From: Pseudomonas sp. R84
Lineage (GTDB): Bacteria; Pseudomonadota; Gammaproteobacteria; Pseudomonadales; Pseudomonadaceae
Reading direction: 5' to 3'
Length of the DNA: 64,000 nucleotides
Assembly (NCBI RefSeq): GCF_009834515.1
Contig: NZ_CP019426.1
Coordinates: 3,027,501-3,091,500, forward strand
The position numbers and the translations under genes were made by a program. Under the pieces are notes generated by a model, which saw nothing but the letters and a program-made list of their open reading frames with translations, was not told where the DNA came from and made no database searches. Below are positions 48,975 through 58,548 of this stretch, one piece after another (the first letter of the stretch is position 1; each line of letters starts with the position of its first letter).

Positions 48975-51900
48975 TCACCCATCCTGCAAAAGCTTCAAAG
49001 CCCGATCGAAATCGAACCGTTCCACCTGTACCGCGACCAGAGCCAGGCGCTCTTCTAACGCCCGACCAAGTCGCATGTTGCGCAGTCCCGCGAGCGCATC
49101 CAAAGCCGCCGTGTCACCTTCGTCCAAAAGACCCACGAGTCTGTTCAGTTGCTCGTTGATTGCCGAGTCGTTCAGCAGGTCGTCACCTGTGCTGGCCGGT
49201 GTGTCTGTCTTGAGGTCGGCCAGTGCGACCAGAATCGGATGCAGGCAATATTCGACTTGCTTCGCCAGCGCTTGTACCTGCGCGTCAGGCTCGCCGTCAT
49301 GGCAGGCCTGTTCCAGTAAAGCACTGGCTTGCGCCAAGGCCTTGGCGCCGATGTTGCCGGCGGTGCCGCGCAAACTGTGCGCCAGTCGTTCAGCGGCGCC
49401 AGCATCCGGATCGATCCGTGCGGTGTGGAACTGCTCGATAAAGCCTGTCTGGGTGTCGCGAAACTTGCAGAGCAGGCGCAAGTAGAGATCCCGCCGCCCC
49501 ATGCAGGTGGCGAGACCCGCCGCGAGGTCGATGCCCTCAAGACGCTCTGGCAAGCCATCGGCGAACCCTGCGTTCAGCGATGCTTGAGCGGTTTGTGGCT
49601 TGATCCATTTTGCCAGGGTGGCGAACATCGCTTCGACATTGAGTGGCTTGGAGATATGGTCGTTCATGCCGCATTCGAGGGCGCGCTCGCGGTCACCGTC
49701 CATCGCGTTGGCGGTCATGGCGATCACTGGCAAAGTGTTGAAGCGCGGTTGTTGGCGAATTTGTCGGGTTGCCGTGTAGCCATCCATCACCGGCATCTGG
49801 CAATCCATCAACACGCCATCGAAGTCGCCATCCTCGGCGAGGATGTCCAGCGCCTCCTGACCGTGTGTGGCGAGTCGCAGGCGTATCCCGACACTTTCCA
49901 GCAGCTCGCTGGCCAGTTCCTGATTGAGATCGTTGTCTTCGACCAGAAGCAGCCGCGCGCCATTGAGGCTGGCGACGGTGTTGGCATTGTGCTGGGAGCG
50001 TTCGCCCGTTCGCGTGTCACTCAGTGTTTCTCGGCCCAGCACCACGCCGATGGCTTCGAGCAGCGAGGACGGCGTGACGGGCTTGGTCAGCACCACCGGC
50101 AACTGGATGCCTTGACGCTCGGCTTCTTCGCGGGCTTCTTCGCGTCCAAATGCGGTGATCATGATCACCGATGGCGTGCGCATCAGGCTGGCGGAATGCA
50201 TTTTGCTCACGGCTTCCATGCCATCCATGCCGGGCATCCGCCAGTCCATCAAGACCAGATTGTAAGGCAGTGCCTTGTGCTCGGCGTCGGCCAACATGCG
50301 CAGGGCCAGACTACCGCTCTGCGCGACATCCACTTCCAGGCCAAAGCTGCGCGCCATGCCCGAGAGAATTTCACGCGCACTGGCATTGTCATCCACGACC
50401 AGTACCCGCATCCCCAGTAGCTCGCCGGCTTTGAACATACGGCGCGGTTGCGCGCCTTGCTGCACGCCGAGTTGCACCTGGAAATGGAATGTCGAGCCGA
50501 CTCCAGGTTGGCTTTCCACCCAGATTCGGCCGGCCATCAGCTCCACCAGCTTCTTCGAGATGGACAAGCCGAGCCCGGTGCCGCCGTACTTGCGAGTGAT
50601 CGAACTGTCAGCCTGACTGAACGACTCGAACAGGCGTGAACACTGCTCGGCAGTCATGCCGATGCCCGTGTCGCGCACCCAGAAGTGCAGTTGCACGTGT
50701 TCGTTGTCTGAACCCACTTCTTCCACGCCGACCACGATGTCACCGTGCTCGGTGAACTTGGCCGCGTTGTTGCCCAGATTGATCAGCACTTGCCCCAGCC
50801 GCAGGGGATCGCCGAGCAGGGCCGTGGGCAGGTCAGGCGGGATCTGGAACAACAACTCCAGACCCTTGTCCTCGGTCTTCAGACCAATCATGGCGGCAAA
50901 GCTGTCGAGCACGTCCTCCAGGCGAAATGGCGCCTGTTCGAGGCTCATCCTGCCGGCCTCGATCTTGGAAAAATCGAGAATGTCGTTGATGATTCCCAGC
51001 AGGTTCTCCGCCGAGCGATGCACCTTTTCTATGTAGTTGCGCTGGCGATTATCCAGCTGGGTACGCAGCGCCAGGTGGCTCATGCCGATGATGGCGTTCA
51101 TCGGCGTGCGGATCTCATGGCTCATGTTGGCAAGGAACTCGCTCTTTGCCTGAGTGGCCTCTTCGGCCGCTGCTCTTGCTTCTGCCAGCGCTGTCACGTC
51201 GATGTTGATGCCGGTTGCGCGCAATGGTTTGCCGTCCGGTGTGCGTGAGAAACGGTTGAGCGAGCGGAACGTGCGTATCTGCCCGTCATTTTTGCGCACG
51301 ATGCGAAAGTCGAATTCGACGCGATCATCGCCACTCTGCACGGCGCTCTCGAAGGTGCTGCGGACCCGCGCCACATCCTCGGGATGCACCAGCGCCTGCC
51401 AGTGCTGCAGCGTTCCGCCGAAGGCGCCTGGTTCAAGACCAAACAGGGTTTCGAGCTGGGGCGTCCAATAGTTTGTGCCGCTGATAAGATCCACATCGAA
51501 CAGACCGATGTCGCCAGCCTCTTGCGCCAGGTTCAGGCGATCGCTGGCAGTGCGCAGTCTGGCTTCCATCGCCCGGCGTTCACTCACGTCGCGCACCGAG
51601 GCACAGACGCAGACGCCACGACCCTCCAGGCGGGGCAGGTGGGACAGGCCAATTTCCACGGAGAACAGGCTGCCGTCTTTGCGCACGCCGCTCAGATCCT
51701 CCAGGTCGCCACCCATCTGCCGGGTGCCGCCGCTGGCAATGAACCCGTCGCGCAATTTGACATGGCGCTCGCGCGCAGCCTGCGGCACCAGACGCTCGAT
51801 GCTGGCGCCAATCAACTCGCCGGGGGCATAACCAAACAGGCTGTCCATTTGCGGGTTGGTCATCAGAATGCGACCGTCAGCCCCCAGCACCAGCATACCG

Positions 51901-53354
51901 TCCGGTGCTGCCTCGATGATGCCGCGATACCAGGCCTCGGTGGCGCGCAATGCTGCCTGCTGGGCCTCCAGTTCGCTGGCCTGATGTTCCAGTTGCAAGG
52001 TCTGCGCGCCCATTTCGTCCGCCTGACGGCGAGTCTCCAGCAGCAGCGCCTGGGCTGCTTCACTGCGTTCCATGATGGCCATGGCACCGGCCAGCCTGGG
52101 CAGCACTTCTTGCAAGAGCAGCGCTTCGTTCTCTTCCAGTTGGCGAAAACCGGCCATTTCCACCACCCCGAGCAGGCGTTCGCCACGCAGCACGGGTTGA
52201 ACCATCAGGACGCTGGCGGGGGCTGCGCCCAACTGCGTGCGTACATGCCAAAACGCTTTGGGCAGATTCTGCAGGTGGCGAGGTTGACGATCCAGTGCGC
52301 ACTGGCCAAGCAAGCCGTCACCGAGCTCAAGTTCAACGGGCAGAGGATGCTCATTGTCCACCGCGTAACCGCCAACCAGTCGAAGGCGCGAGGCGCCTTC
52401 ATAGAGGACGTAAAGCGCCCCTTGGCACATGCCCAGTTGCGGCGCGATTTGGCTAAAAAAAGCCTGGGCCAACTGCTGCGGCGTTTCCGCCTGTTGCAGA
52501 GCCACTTGCAGTAGTGAAGTGTGGTTTTTAACCCAGCGCTGGCGCTCAAGCTGACAAGCCTCCACCTGCAACTTGGCGATGGCACGGGCGAGGTCACCGG
52601 TTTCGTTGCGAAGGTCGGTGTGGGGGATTTGCCCGTCCAGCTTGCCGGACGCCAATTCGTCCACCGCCACGCGGACACGATTGAGCGGCACGCGAATGGA
52701 ATAACTGACTAGCCAGGTCAACAGCAACGCCAGCGTCGACCCGCCCAGCAGCAACACATACGTGATCGTGGTACTGCGCTGCGCATATTCGGCCAGATTC
52801 TTCGCCGTATCGTGGATGTCGGCTTGCTTGTTGTTCTCTATCTGCGTGAGCAGCCCGTCGCTGCCCTGTTCCAGCGCGAGAAAATCCTTACTGTTGAGCA
52901 ACATCCAGGCTTGACCCAGCGAGCCCTTGCCGGCGAATTCCAAGGCGTCATCGCCGTCTTTTTGCAGACGCCGCAAGAGCATTTCGAATTCCAGCAGACT
53001 GCTGAGACTGCTCTGTCGCCGCAGCGTCGGGCGCACCTGTTCCAGGGCTTCGTGGAGTCGTTCCTGGGCAACATTCATCTGCGCTCTGGCGCTGATGCGG
53101 ATGTCCGCGTTGTTGGTCGAGATCGCACGTTGCATGGCCAGCAAAAGATGCGGCAACTGCACCCGGACTTCCTGCACATGCTGGATACCCACCAGATCCT
53201 GCTGGTACAACTGCTGCATTTCGTTCCTGAGCGAATACTGGGCACGCAGGCTTTGCACCCCCAGTATCAGAACCAATATCAGCAACGCGGCGAAGCCGAT
53301 GATCAATTTACTGCGCAGGGACAGGCGCTCGAGCATCTCGAACAGTCTGTTCAT
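48975..53354 (-). CDS. Hybrid sensor histidine kinase (HAMP-GAF-PAS-PAS-HisKA-REC-REC-HPt)
   Basis: A 1459-aa membrane kinase. Domain order with rough residues: membrane helix 15-36; periplasmic four-helix-bundle sensor 37-195; helix 196-218; HAMP to about 270; GAF about 295-440; coiled coil; PAS about 478-600 (IIEAAPDGMLVLGADG); PAS about 608-735; HisKA box NMSHEIRTPMNA with the phospho-His near 747; ATPase domain about 800-965; receiver 1 about 985-1100 (VLMDWRMPGMDG); receiver 2 about 1133-1250 (VLMDCQMPVMDG); and HPt about 1310-1410 (AHSLRGTAGN). All relay residues are present, so it can pass phosphate internally and probably to the HD-GYP regulator encoded 41 bp upstream, as the first gene of the pair. 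Confidence 0.93.
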   Translation of the reverse strand: MNRLFEMLERLSLRSKLIIGFAALLILVLILGVQSLRAQYSLRNEMQQLYQQDLVGIQHVQEVRVQLPHLLLAMQRAISTNNADIRISARAQMNVAQERLHEALEQVRPTLRRQSSLSSLLEFEMLLRRLQKDGDDALEFAGKGSLGQAWMLLNSKDFLALEQGSDGLLTQIENNKQADIHDTAKNLAEYAQRSTTITYVLLLGGSTLALLLTWLVSYSIRVPLNRVRVAVDELASGKLDGQIPHTDLRNETGDLARAIAKLQVEACQLERQRWVKNHTSLLQVALQQAETPQQLAQAFFSQIAPQLGMCQGALYVLYEGASRLRLVGGYAVDNEHPLPVELELGDGLLGQCALDRQPRHLQNLPKAFWHVRTQLGAAPASVLMVQPVLRGERLLGVVEMAGFRQLEENEALLLQEVLPRLAGAMAIMERSEAAQALLLETRRQADEMGAQTLQLEHQASELEAQQAALRATEAWYRGIIEAAPDGMLVLGADGRILMTNPQMDSLFGYAPGELIGASIERLVPQAARERHVKLRDGFIASGGTRQMGGDLEDLSGVRKDGSLFSVEIGLSHLPRLEGRGVCVCASVRDVSERRAMEARLRTASDRLNLAQEAGDIGLFDVDLISGTNYWTPQLETLFGLEPGAFGGTLQHWQALVHPEDVARVRSTFESAVQSGDDRVEFDFRIVRKNDGQIRTFRSLNRFSRTPDGKPLRATGINIDVTALAEARAAAEEATQAKSEFLANMSHEIRTPMNAIIGMSHLALRTQLDNRQRNYIEKVHRSAENLLGIINDILDFSKIEAGRMSLEQAPFRLEDVLDSFAAMIGLKTEDKGLELLFQIPPDLPTALLGDPLRLGQVLINLGNNAAKFTEHGDIVVGVEEVGSDNEHVQLHFWVRDTGIGMTAEQCSRLFESFSQADSSITRKYGGTGLGLSISKKLVELMAGRIWVESQPGVGSTFHFQVQLGVQQGAQPRRMFKAGELLGMRVLVVDDNASAREILSGMARSFGLEVDVAQSGSLALRMLADAEHKALPYNLVLMDWRMPGMDGMEAVSKMHSASLMRTPSVIMITAFGREEAREEAERQGIQLPVVLTKPVTPSSLLEAIGVVLGRETLSDTRTGERSQHNANTVASLNGARLLLVEDNDLNQELASELLESVGIRLRLATHGQEALDILAEDGDFDGVLMDCQMPVMDGYTATRQIRQQPRFNTLPVIAMTANAMDGDRERALECGMNDHISKPLNVEAMFATLAKWIKPQTAQASLNAGFADGLPERLEGIDLAAGLATCMGRRDLYLRLLCKFRDTQTGFIEQFHTARIDPDAGAAERLAHSLRGTAGNIGAKALAQASALLEQACHDGEPDAQVQALAKQVEYCLHPILVALADLKTDTPASTGDDLLNDSAINEQLNRLVGLLDEGDTAALDALAGLRNMRLGRALEERLALVAVQVERFDFDRALKLLQDG

Positions 53355-53395
53355 AAAGGGCCTCGTTCAACAGGGGGCAGAGTGCTACACAGGGT

Positions 53396-54553
53396 TCAGG
53401 GTTGGTCAGCGATCTGTTCAAGCAAGGCCAGTTGTCTGGCCATGTCCTGGTCACTGTCGGCGAACTGCACGGCAATGTTCTGGAACTGCCCGGCATTGGC
53501 CAGAAATGCATCGCAGATGTCCGGGTCGAAATGTTTGCCTCGGCCTTCGCGGATTATTTCCACTGCTTGCTCATGGGGCATGCCGGGCTTGTATACGCGG
53601 CGGCTGATCAGCGCATCGTAGACATCCGCCACAGCCATCAAACGCGCGCTGATCGGAATATCGTCGGTGGCCAGCCCTTGCGGATAGCCACTGCCATCCC
53701 ATTTTTCTTGATGGCCGTAGGCGATTTCCTTGGCCAGGCGAAGGAAGTCGACGTCGATTCCCAACTGGTCCTCGGCGTGCTGGATGGCGTCGCGTCCCAA
53801 GGTCGTGTGGGTCTTCATGATCTCGAACTCTTCCGGAGTGAGACGTCCGGGCTTGAGCAGGATGCGATCAGGAATGCCGATCTTGCCGATATCGTGCAGC
53901 GGTGCGGATTTGAATAGCAGCTTGATGGTTTCCTCGTCGAGGAAGTGACGGAAGCGCGGGTGCTCGCGCAGCCGTTCGGCCAGCAACTTTATGTAGTGCT
54001 GGGTGCGGCGAATGTGGTTGCCGGTTTCGTTGTCGCGGGTTTCGGCCAGCGAGGCCATGGCGTGGATGGTGACATCCTGGATGGCAATCACTTCGCGGGT
54101 ACGGCGTTGCACTTCCTGTTCCAGAAAATCGTTTTGATTGCGCAGAAAGTCGGCGACGGCCTTGAGCTTGACCTGAGTCTCCACTCTGGCCATGAGCACC
54201 GGAGGAATGATCGGCTTGGTGATGTAGTCGGCGGCGCCGAGGCTCAAGCCGCGAATCTCGTCCTCTGTGGCCGTCATGGAGGTCAGGAAAATGATCGGTA
54301 TGTGAGCGAGGCGGGCGTCATGCTGGAGCCGTTCGGCAACGTCGTAACCAGACAGGCCCGGCATCATGATGTCCAGCAGAATCAGATCGGGGAGCGGGTC
54401 GGCCTGCAGAAGGCGCAAGGCTTTTTCACCGCTGTTGGCGGCCTTGACCCGGTATTTGTCCTTGAGTAACTCGGCGATCAGCATCAGGTTGTCGGGGGTA
54501 TCGTCGACCACCAGAACGGTTGCTGATGGATAAACGCCCTGCATGCTATCCAT
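53396..54553 (-). CDS. Response regulator with HD-GYP phosphodiesterase output
   Basis: A 385-aa protein. Receiver about 12-128 with acidic pocket VVDDTPD and phospho-acceptor Asp61 in LILLDIMMPG. HD-GYP about 165-370: HDIGKIGIPD (His220-Asp221) and HQEKWDGSGYP (GYP at 289-291), so metal ligands are present and c-di-GMP hydrolysis is expected. GGGAG precedes ATG 54553. It is transcribed ahead of the hybrid kinase with a 41-bp gap, forming an operon: the kinase most likely phosphorylates this regulator and so tunes c-di-GMP. Confidence 0.93.
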   Translation of the reverse strand: MDSMQGVYPSATVLVVDDTPDNLMLIAELLKDKYRVKAANSGEKALRLLQADPLPDLILLDIMMPGLSGYDVAERLQHDARLAHIPIIFLTSMTATEDEIRGLSLGAADYITKPIIPPVLMARVETQVKLKAVADFLRNQNDFLEQEVQRRTREVIAIQDVTIHAMASLAETRDNETGNHIRRTQHYIKLLAERLREHPRFRHFLDEETIKLLFKSAPLHDIGKIGIPDRILLKPGRLTPEEFEIMKTHTTLGRDAIQHAEDQLGIDVDFLRLAKEIAYGHQEKWDGSGYPQGLATDDIPISARLMAVADVYDALISRRVYKPGMPHEQAVEIIREGRGKHFDPDICDAFLANAGQFQNIAVQFADSDQDMARQLALLEQIADQP

Positions 54554-54876
54554 GGATGTTGGCTCCCTTGACTGATAAGCAGTAGGCGTACTTTCGCCAG
54601 ACTCTTGTCGGCAAGCGTAGCTAGAAAAGCTGCAATCGCTAGGTCGAAGCAGGGAGGTTGGTTCGATGAGGCTTTTGATTAAATGTCAGCGTAACCGGCG
54701 GCTTCAACATCTTGCTGATGCAGTAACGCGTGCAGCTTGCCGAGGTAGCGATCTGGCTACAGCACTTCGACGAGATGCAGGATTTTGGATTGGTGACGGT
54801 CGGCAGGACGGCAGAGAAGGTCAGAAAGTTTTGTAGTTTTTCAATCAGCGCGGCAGAAATCTCAAACCCCAGAAAC
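54554..54876. other. Gene-free interval, no recognised element
   Basis: About 320 bp between the HD-GYP start and the tRNA-Ser terminator. The left part must hold the promoter of the HD-GYP/kinase operon. The 80-codon frame on the minus strand (54639-54881) has no ribosome-binding site and an unlikely amino-acid composition. I see no further repeat or site. Confidence 0.5.
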
Positions 54877-54906
54877 GACAAAGCCCTGAATAATCAGGGC
54901 TTTGTC
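54877..54906 (-). terminator. Terminator of tRNA-Ser
   Basis: GACAAAGCCCTGA and TCAGGGCTTTGTC form a perfect 13-bp stem with a four-base loop, ten bases beyond the tRNA CCA end. The tail on the minus strand is only moderately T-rich. Confidence 0.75.
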
Positions 54907-54916
54907 GTACTTAAGA

Positions 54917-55004
54917 TGGCGGAGGCGATGGGATTCGAACTCATGGACCTGTTACAGTCGACGGTTTTCAAGACCGTTGCCTTAAACCACTCGGCCACAC
55001 CTCC
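54917..55004 (-). tRNA. tRNA-Ser (anticodon TGA)
   Basis: An 88-base class-II tRNA read on the minus strand. Acceptor GGAGGTG pairs with CGCCTCC, and CCA is encoded. The anticodon arm CGGTC-TTGAAAA-CCG has TGA (serine), and a long variable arm is present, as expected for serine. The T-loop is GTTCGAATC. Confidence 0.97.
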
Positions 55005-55126
55005 GTTGCGTTGCGGGCGCCATAATACCTGAATGAAACACACTGTCAAACTCTCTGCATGGCTTGTTACAGAGCGTCTGTTATGATCTTTGCGACTGAA
55101 CGTTTCAAACCAACAGGAGTGTCGCC

Positions 55127-55798
55127 ATGCGCGAACAGGATTACGCAGTTAATAACAGCGTGCAGGCTGAGCAGCTAGAGGTTAGCCGCGTCCTGCGCAA
55201 CACTTACGGCCTACTGGCTCTGACTCTCGCATTCAGCGGCGTCATGGCTTTCGTTGCCCAGCAGATGCGTGTTGGCTACCCGAACATTTTCGTGGTGCTG
55301 ATCGGCTTCTACGGGCTGTTCTTCCTCACCAACAAACTCCGTGATTCCGCGTGGGGCCTGGTGTCCGCTTTTGCGCTGACCGGTTTCATGGGTTTCCTGC
55401 TCGGCCCGATCCTCAACCGTTACCTGGGTATGCAGGGCGGCGCTGAAGTGGTCAGCTCGGCGTTCGCGATGACCGCGCTGGTGTTCGGTGGTCTGTCGGC
55501 CTACGTGCTGATCACCCGTAAGGACATGAGCTTCCTCGGTGGTTTCATCACCGCTGGTTTCTTCGTGTTGCTGGGTGCAACGCTGGCGAGCTTCTTCTTC
55601 CAGGTCAGCGGTCTGCAACTGGCGATCAGCGCAGGTTTCGTGCTGTTCTCGTCGGTGTGCATCCTGTTCCAGACCAGCGCCATCATCCACGGCGGTGAGC
55701 GCAACTACATCATGGCGACCATCAGCCTGTATGTATCGATCTACAACCTGTTCATCAGCTTGTTGCAGATCTTCGGCATCATGAGCCGCGACGACTGA
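55127..55798 (+). CDS. Bax inhibitor-1/YccA-family membrane protein
   Basis: A 223-aa inner-membrane protein with seven predicted helices, in the family of E. coli YccA/YbhL. A short acidic N terminus (MREQDYAVNNSVQAEQLEVS) is followed by NTYGLLALTLAFSGVMAF and the final ATISLYVSIYNLFISLLQIF. The C-terminal aspartates of the family (SRDD) are present. YccA interacts with FtsH and HflKC; related proteins leak protons or calcium. It has AGGAG seven bases before ATG 55127 and its own terminator. Confidence 0.93.
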   Translation: MREQDYAVNNSVQAEQLEVSRVLRNTYGLLALTLAFSGVMAFVAQQMRVGYPNIFVVLIGFYGLFFLTNKLRDSAWGLVSAFALTGFMGFLLGPILNRYLGMQGGAEVVSSAFAMTALVFGGLSAYVLITRKDMSFLGGFITAGFFVLLGATLASFFFQVSGLQLAISAGFVLFSSVCILFQTSAIIHGGERNYIMATISLYVSIYNLFISLLQIFGIMSRDD

Positions 55799-55815
55799 TC
55801 GTTAGTCGTTTCAAC

Positions 55816-55842
55816 AAAAAACCCGCTTCGGCGGGTTTTTTG
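55816..55842 (+). terminator. Rho-independent terminator
   Basis: ACCCGC-TTCG-GCGGGT is a short, very stable stem with a UUCG loop followed by TTTTTT, 18 bp after the Bax inhibitor-1 stop. Confidence 0.9.
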
Positions 55843-56200
55843 TTGCTCGCCGAAAAGCGTAGTGGCCTTTTACCTATAAAATGATCTGAAAATAGTGGCG
55901 TCTTTTTGGAAATCACCTACACCTAATTACCAAGGAAGAGCAGTAGCCTGATCGACAGGAGTCGGTAACCAGCCCCCTCGTGTAATTCCTGCGTCCCTCG
56001 CATTCACTTCCCTCGCTGTTGATCGCCAGGCCTTTCGGTCGAGAGCGACTGTATTCGTTCGTCCAGTGAAAACCGGGAGGTGAACCACGCCAAATGCCAT
56101 GCACCGTGACCGTATCCCGGCGAACGACCGGGACCCTGATACCAGAAAAATAATGGAGGCCCTGCCATTGCGGGCGTTGTCCCAATCAAGGAGATCATCG
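55843..56200. other. Upstream region of the monoheme protein, no gene
   Basis: About 360 bp with no supported gene. A reading frame on the minus strand (55927-56244) has no ribosome-binding site. The part before 56201 must contain the promoter and the AAGGAG site at about 56188. No repeat or clear operator was found. Confidence 0.45.
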
Positions 56201-57556
56201 ATGAACCAGCCCCAAGGAAAACTGGCTGTACTGGCCGTCACCACCGCGCTGTTCAGCGCGTCAACCTTCGCCGGCGTCTATCCTGACTTCGGCTATCAGC
56301 CACCTTCCAGCCAATACTCTGGCCCATTGTTCGAGTTGAGCCAGAGTTACCCGGCAACCGCGCCGCAAGTACCGCTACCCGGTTTTTTCAAGAATCTACC
56401 AACCAAGCCAGATAACAATTTTGAGACTTGGCGTGCGTACATGGAGGAAGTCAAAACCTATTGCCTCGAAGGCAACGTCGAGGCTGATTGGTACGTGCAG
56501 AACAATAAAAAACGTCAGTGGTATCACATGCCGTGGCAGCACTACGGCCCGCTGGGACGCGAAGGAATTCACGGCCTGACCAAAGAGGCGCAGATCCAGG
56601 TCAAGCAACTCGCCGCCACGCAGACCTCCACCGGCCAGACTTACGCGGTGGGCATCTATAATGACATCGGTGCCTATACCATCGGAGAGGTCTGGAAAGA
56701 CCCGAACAACCCTGATCCGAAGTACACATCGGCACCCAACAGCTTCCCCGACGGCACCGTAGTCTGCAAAGCCCTGTTCGCCGATATCGATCGCAGCACC
56801 GTGCCGTTCCTGGTGAATCCGGTGTTGTGGAAGGGCTACATCACCGAAACGTTCACGTCGGCCAATCGCAAGGTCAAAGATGTCGCATTGATTCAGATGG
56901 ACATCGCCGTGCGCGATCAGCGCATGAGCGCCACGGGCTGGATCTTCGGCACCTTTCAGTACAACGGCGCGAAAACCGGCAAGCCGGGCTGGGACAACCT
57001 CGTCCCGGTTGGGATCATGTGGGGCAACGATCCGGAAGAAACCGGCAACGACTTCACCAACCCGCAACCAACGCAGACCAAGATCAATCCCGCGTTGCAA
57101 CAGACCGCGATCAACGCCAAGACCCAGGAGTTGCCACCCACCCATCTGGGCTGGAACGGTCGCCTCAATGGTCCGGTGGACAACCCCAACAGTTCCTGCC
57201 TGAGCTGCCATGCAACCGCCGAAACGCCGCAAGTGGCGATCATGAATCCAACGTTCCAGGCCAATGCGCCGAAGCCGGGTTCGCCTGAATGGATGAAGTG
57301 GTTCCAGAACATTCCGGCCGGCCATGCTTTCACGCCGGGCACTCAAAGCACTGACTACAGCCTGCAGTTGTCCGGCGGTCTGGTGAATTACTTCAAGTGG
57401 AAATGCAACATGAGCGGCATCTACGCCGACGGCAAGAACGCGTGCAGCAAAGCGTCGGATATGAAACTGAAAATGCTCAATTCCACCAACAACGCCACGC
57501 CGCAGCCATTGCAGAAAGTCATGCGTGACCCGAGCCTGCAGCAACTGCTGGAGTAA
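56201..57556 (+). CDS. Exported monoheme c-type protein
   Basis: A 451-aa protein with a signal peptide (MNQPQGKLAVLAVTTALFSA, cleavage near TFAGV). It has one haem site, CLSCH (about residue 333), and candidate methionine ligands after it (VAIMNPTF, PEWMKWF). The rest is a large domain (KRQWYHMPWQHYGPLGREGI, IQMDIAVRDQRMSATGW) that I do not recognise beyond its resemblance to 'hypothetical cytochrome' proteins of Pseudomonas and Burkholderia. It is periplasmic, so an electron-transfer or redox-enzyme role is plausible. AAGGAG is nine bases before the ATG. It is isolated between terminators. Confidence 0.82.
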   Translation: MNQPQGKLAVLAVTTALFSASTFAGVYPDFGYQPPSSQYSGPLFELSQSYPATAPQVPLPGFFKNLPTKPDNNFETWRAYMEEVKTYCLEGNVEADWYVQNNKKRQWYHMPWQHYGPLGREGIHGLTKEAQIQVKQLAATQTSTGQTYAVGIYNDIGAYTIGEVWKDPNNPDPKYTSAPNSFPDGTVVCKALFADIDRSTVPFLVNPVLWKGYITETFTSANRKVKDVALIQMDIAVRDQRMSATGWIFGTFQYNGAKTGKPGWDNLVPVGIMWGNDPEETGNDFTNPQPTQTKINPALQQTAINAKTQELPPTHLGWNGRLNGPVDNPNSSCLSCHATAETPQVAIMNPTFQANAPKPGSPEWMKWFQNIPAGHAFTPGTQSTDYSLQLSGGLVNYFKWKCNMSGIYADGKNACSKASDMKLKMLNSTNNATPQPLQKVMRDPSLQQLLE

Positions 57557-57561
57557 GCAGC

Positions 57562-57599
57562 GAAAAGCCTGCGCACGTTTCGGCGTGCGCAGGCTTTTT
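57562..57599. terminator. Bidirectional Rho-independent terminator
   Basis: AAAAGCCTGCGCACG and CGTGCGCAGGCTTTTT form a 15-bp stem around TTTCGG, just after the monoheme gene; the same structure ends the convergent lipoprotein gene. Confidence 0.9.
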
Positions 57600-57916
57600 C
57601 AGTTGATCACGATGCTGCCGTCAGTCTGCTGTTTGTAAATGGTGTAAGGCAACAACAACGTGTCGAGCACCCCGGACGCCACAGCATCAATCGCCCAACC
57701 GGGCAGGGCGGCGTTGTACTTGTTACCTTCGTCTATCGGCGCATGCAGGCTACAAAAGTCATACATCACACCGCTGTAGATCCTCGGCACCGCCCCGCAA
57801 TAGGATTTGTTCGATCTCAAATCGTCCACGGCGACCTGGTCGTCGCGCATGACCGTTTGCACTGTCCCGCAACCACTTAACATTAATGCGCTCAGCATCA
57901 TTGCCTGAACTTTCAT
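57599..57916 (-). CDS. YceK/YidQ-family lipoprotein
   Basis: A 105-aa protein. MKVQAMMLSALMLSGCGTVQ is a lipoprotein signal with lipobox LSGC. The mature region YCGAVPRIYSGVMYDFC and LPLPYT-like YTIYKQ match the YceK/YidQ (DUF1375) family of small outer-membrane-type lipoproteins. AAGGA lies about ten bases before ATG 57916. The function is unknown. It is transcribed convergently with the monoheme protein and next to an Lrp regulator. Confidence 0.8.
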   Translation of the reverse strand: MKVQAMMLSALMLSGCGTVQTVMRDDQVAVDDLRSNKSYCGAVPRIYSGVMYDFCSLHAPIDEGNKYNAALPGWAIDAVASGVLDTLLLPYTIYKQQTDGSIVIN

Positions 57917-57973
57917 ACCGCCAATCCTTCGCCGGAAAAACCTCAATCTACGCTGAACGTGCAGCAAATGCAC

Positions 57974-58411
57974 TTAGGCCATCGGTGGCAAGCGGCGCTT
58001 GACCGGGGTCTTCTTGACGATTGCAGTGTTGGTTTCGGCCAAGGTATTGAGGCGGTCGAGCAGGGTGTCGAGCTGTTCCATCGAGCGCACATGCAGGCGC
58101 GCGATAAAGCAGTCTTCGCCCGTCACCTTGTCGCACTCGGTGAATTCGGGAATCGACAGGATCTGCCGTTCGACTTCCTGTAACTGCCCCGGCAGCGGAC
58201 GCACCCGGACGATGGCCTGCAATTGATAACCAAAACACTTCGGATCGATCTCGACGGTGTAGCCCTTGAGCACACCGCGTTCTTCCAACCGCCGCAAGCG
58301 TTCAGCCACGCTCGGCGACGACAATCCGCTGATTTGCGCCAAGGCTTTGAGCGAGCGCCGCGAATCCTCCATCAATGCGCCGATGAGGATCTGATCAATA
58401 TCGTCAGTCAT
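57974..58411 (-). CDS. Lrp/AsnC-family transcriptional regulator
   Basis: A 145-aa Lrp-type regulator: an N-terminal HTH (LAQISGLSSPSVAERLRRLE) and a RAM effector domain (GYTVEIDPKCFGYQLQAIVR, VTGEDCFIARLHV). Members sense amino acids. The start is ATG 58411 with GGAG upstream. It is divergent from a DMT exporter gene across 137 bp, a frequent arrangement in which the regulator controls the exporter. Confidence 0.92.
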   Translation of the reverse strand: MTDDIDQILIGALMEDSRRSLKALAQISGLSSPSVAERLRRLEERGVLKGYTVEIDPKCFGYQLQAIVRVRPLPGQLQEVERQILSIPEFTECDKVTGEDCFIARLHVRSMEQLDTLLDRLNTLAETNTAIVKKTPVKRRLPPMA

Positions 58412-58548
58412 GAAAAACTCCAGCATTAGGCAATTGGTGAAAACCACCCACGATAAAAAAGGCAGATACCGAGTTTAGCCTGCTTTTTGCGCTGGAGCGC
58501 CTGCGGGTTTGCTTGGCATACTTTTGTCACAAAGACAGGAGATTGAAG

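Noticed and set aside
54639..54881. An 80-codon minus-strand frame between the HD-GYP gene and tRNA-Ser
   Set aside because: No ribosome-binding site, cysteine/serine-rich unlikely composition, and it runs into the tRNA terminator.
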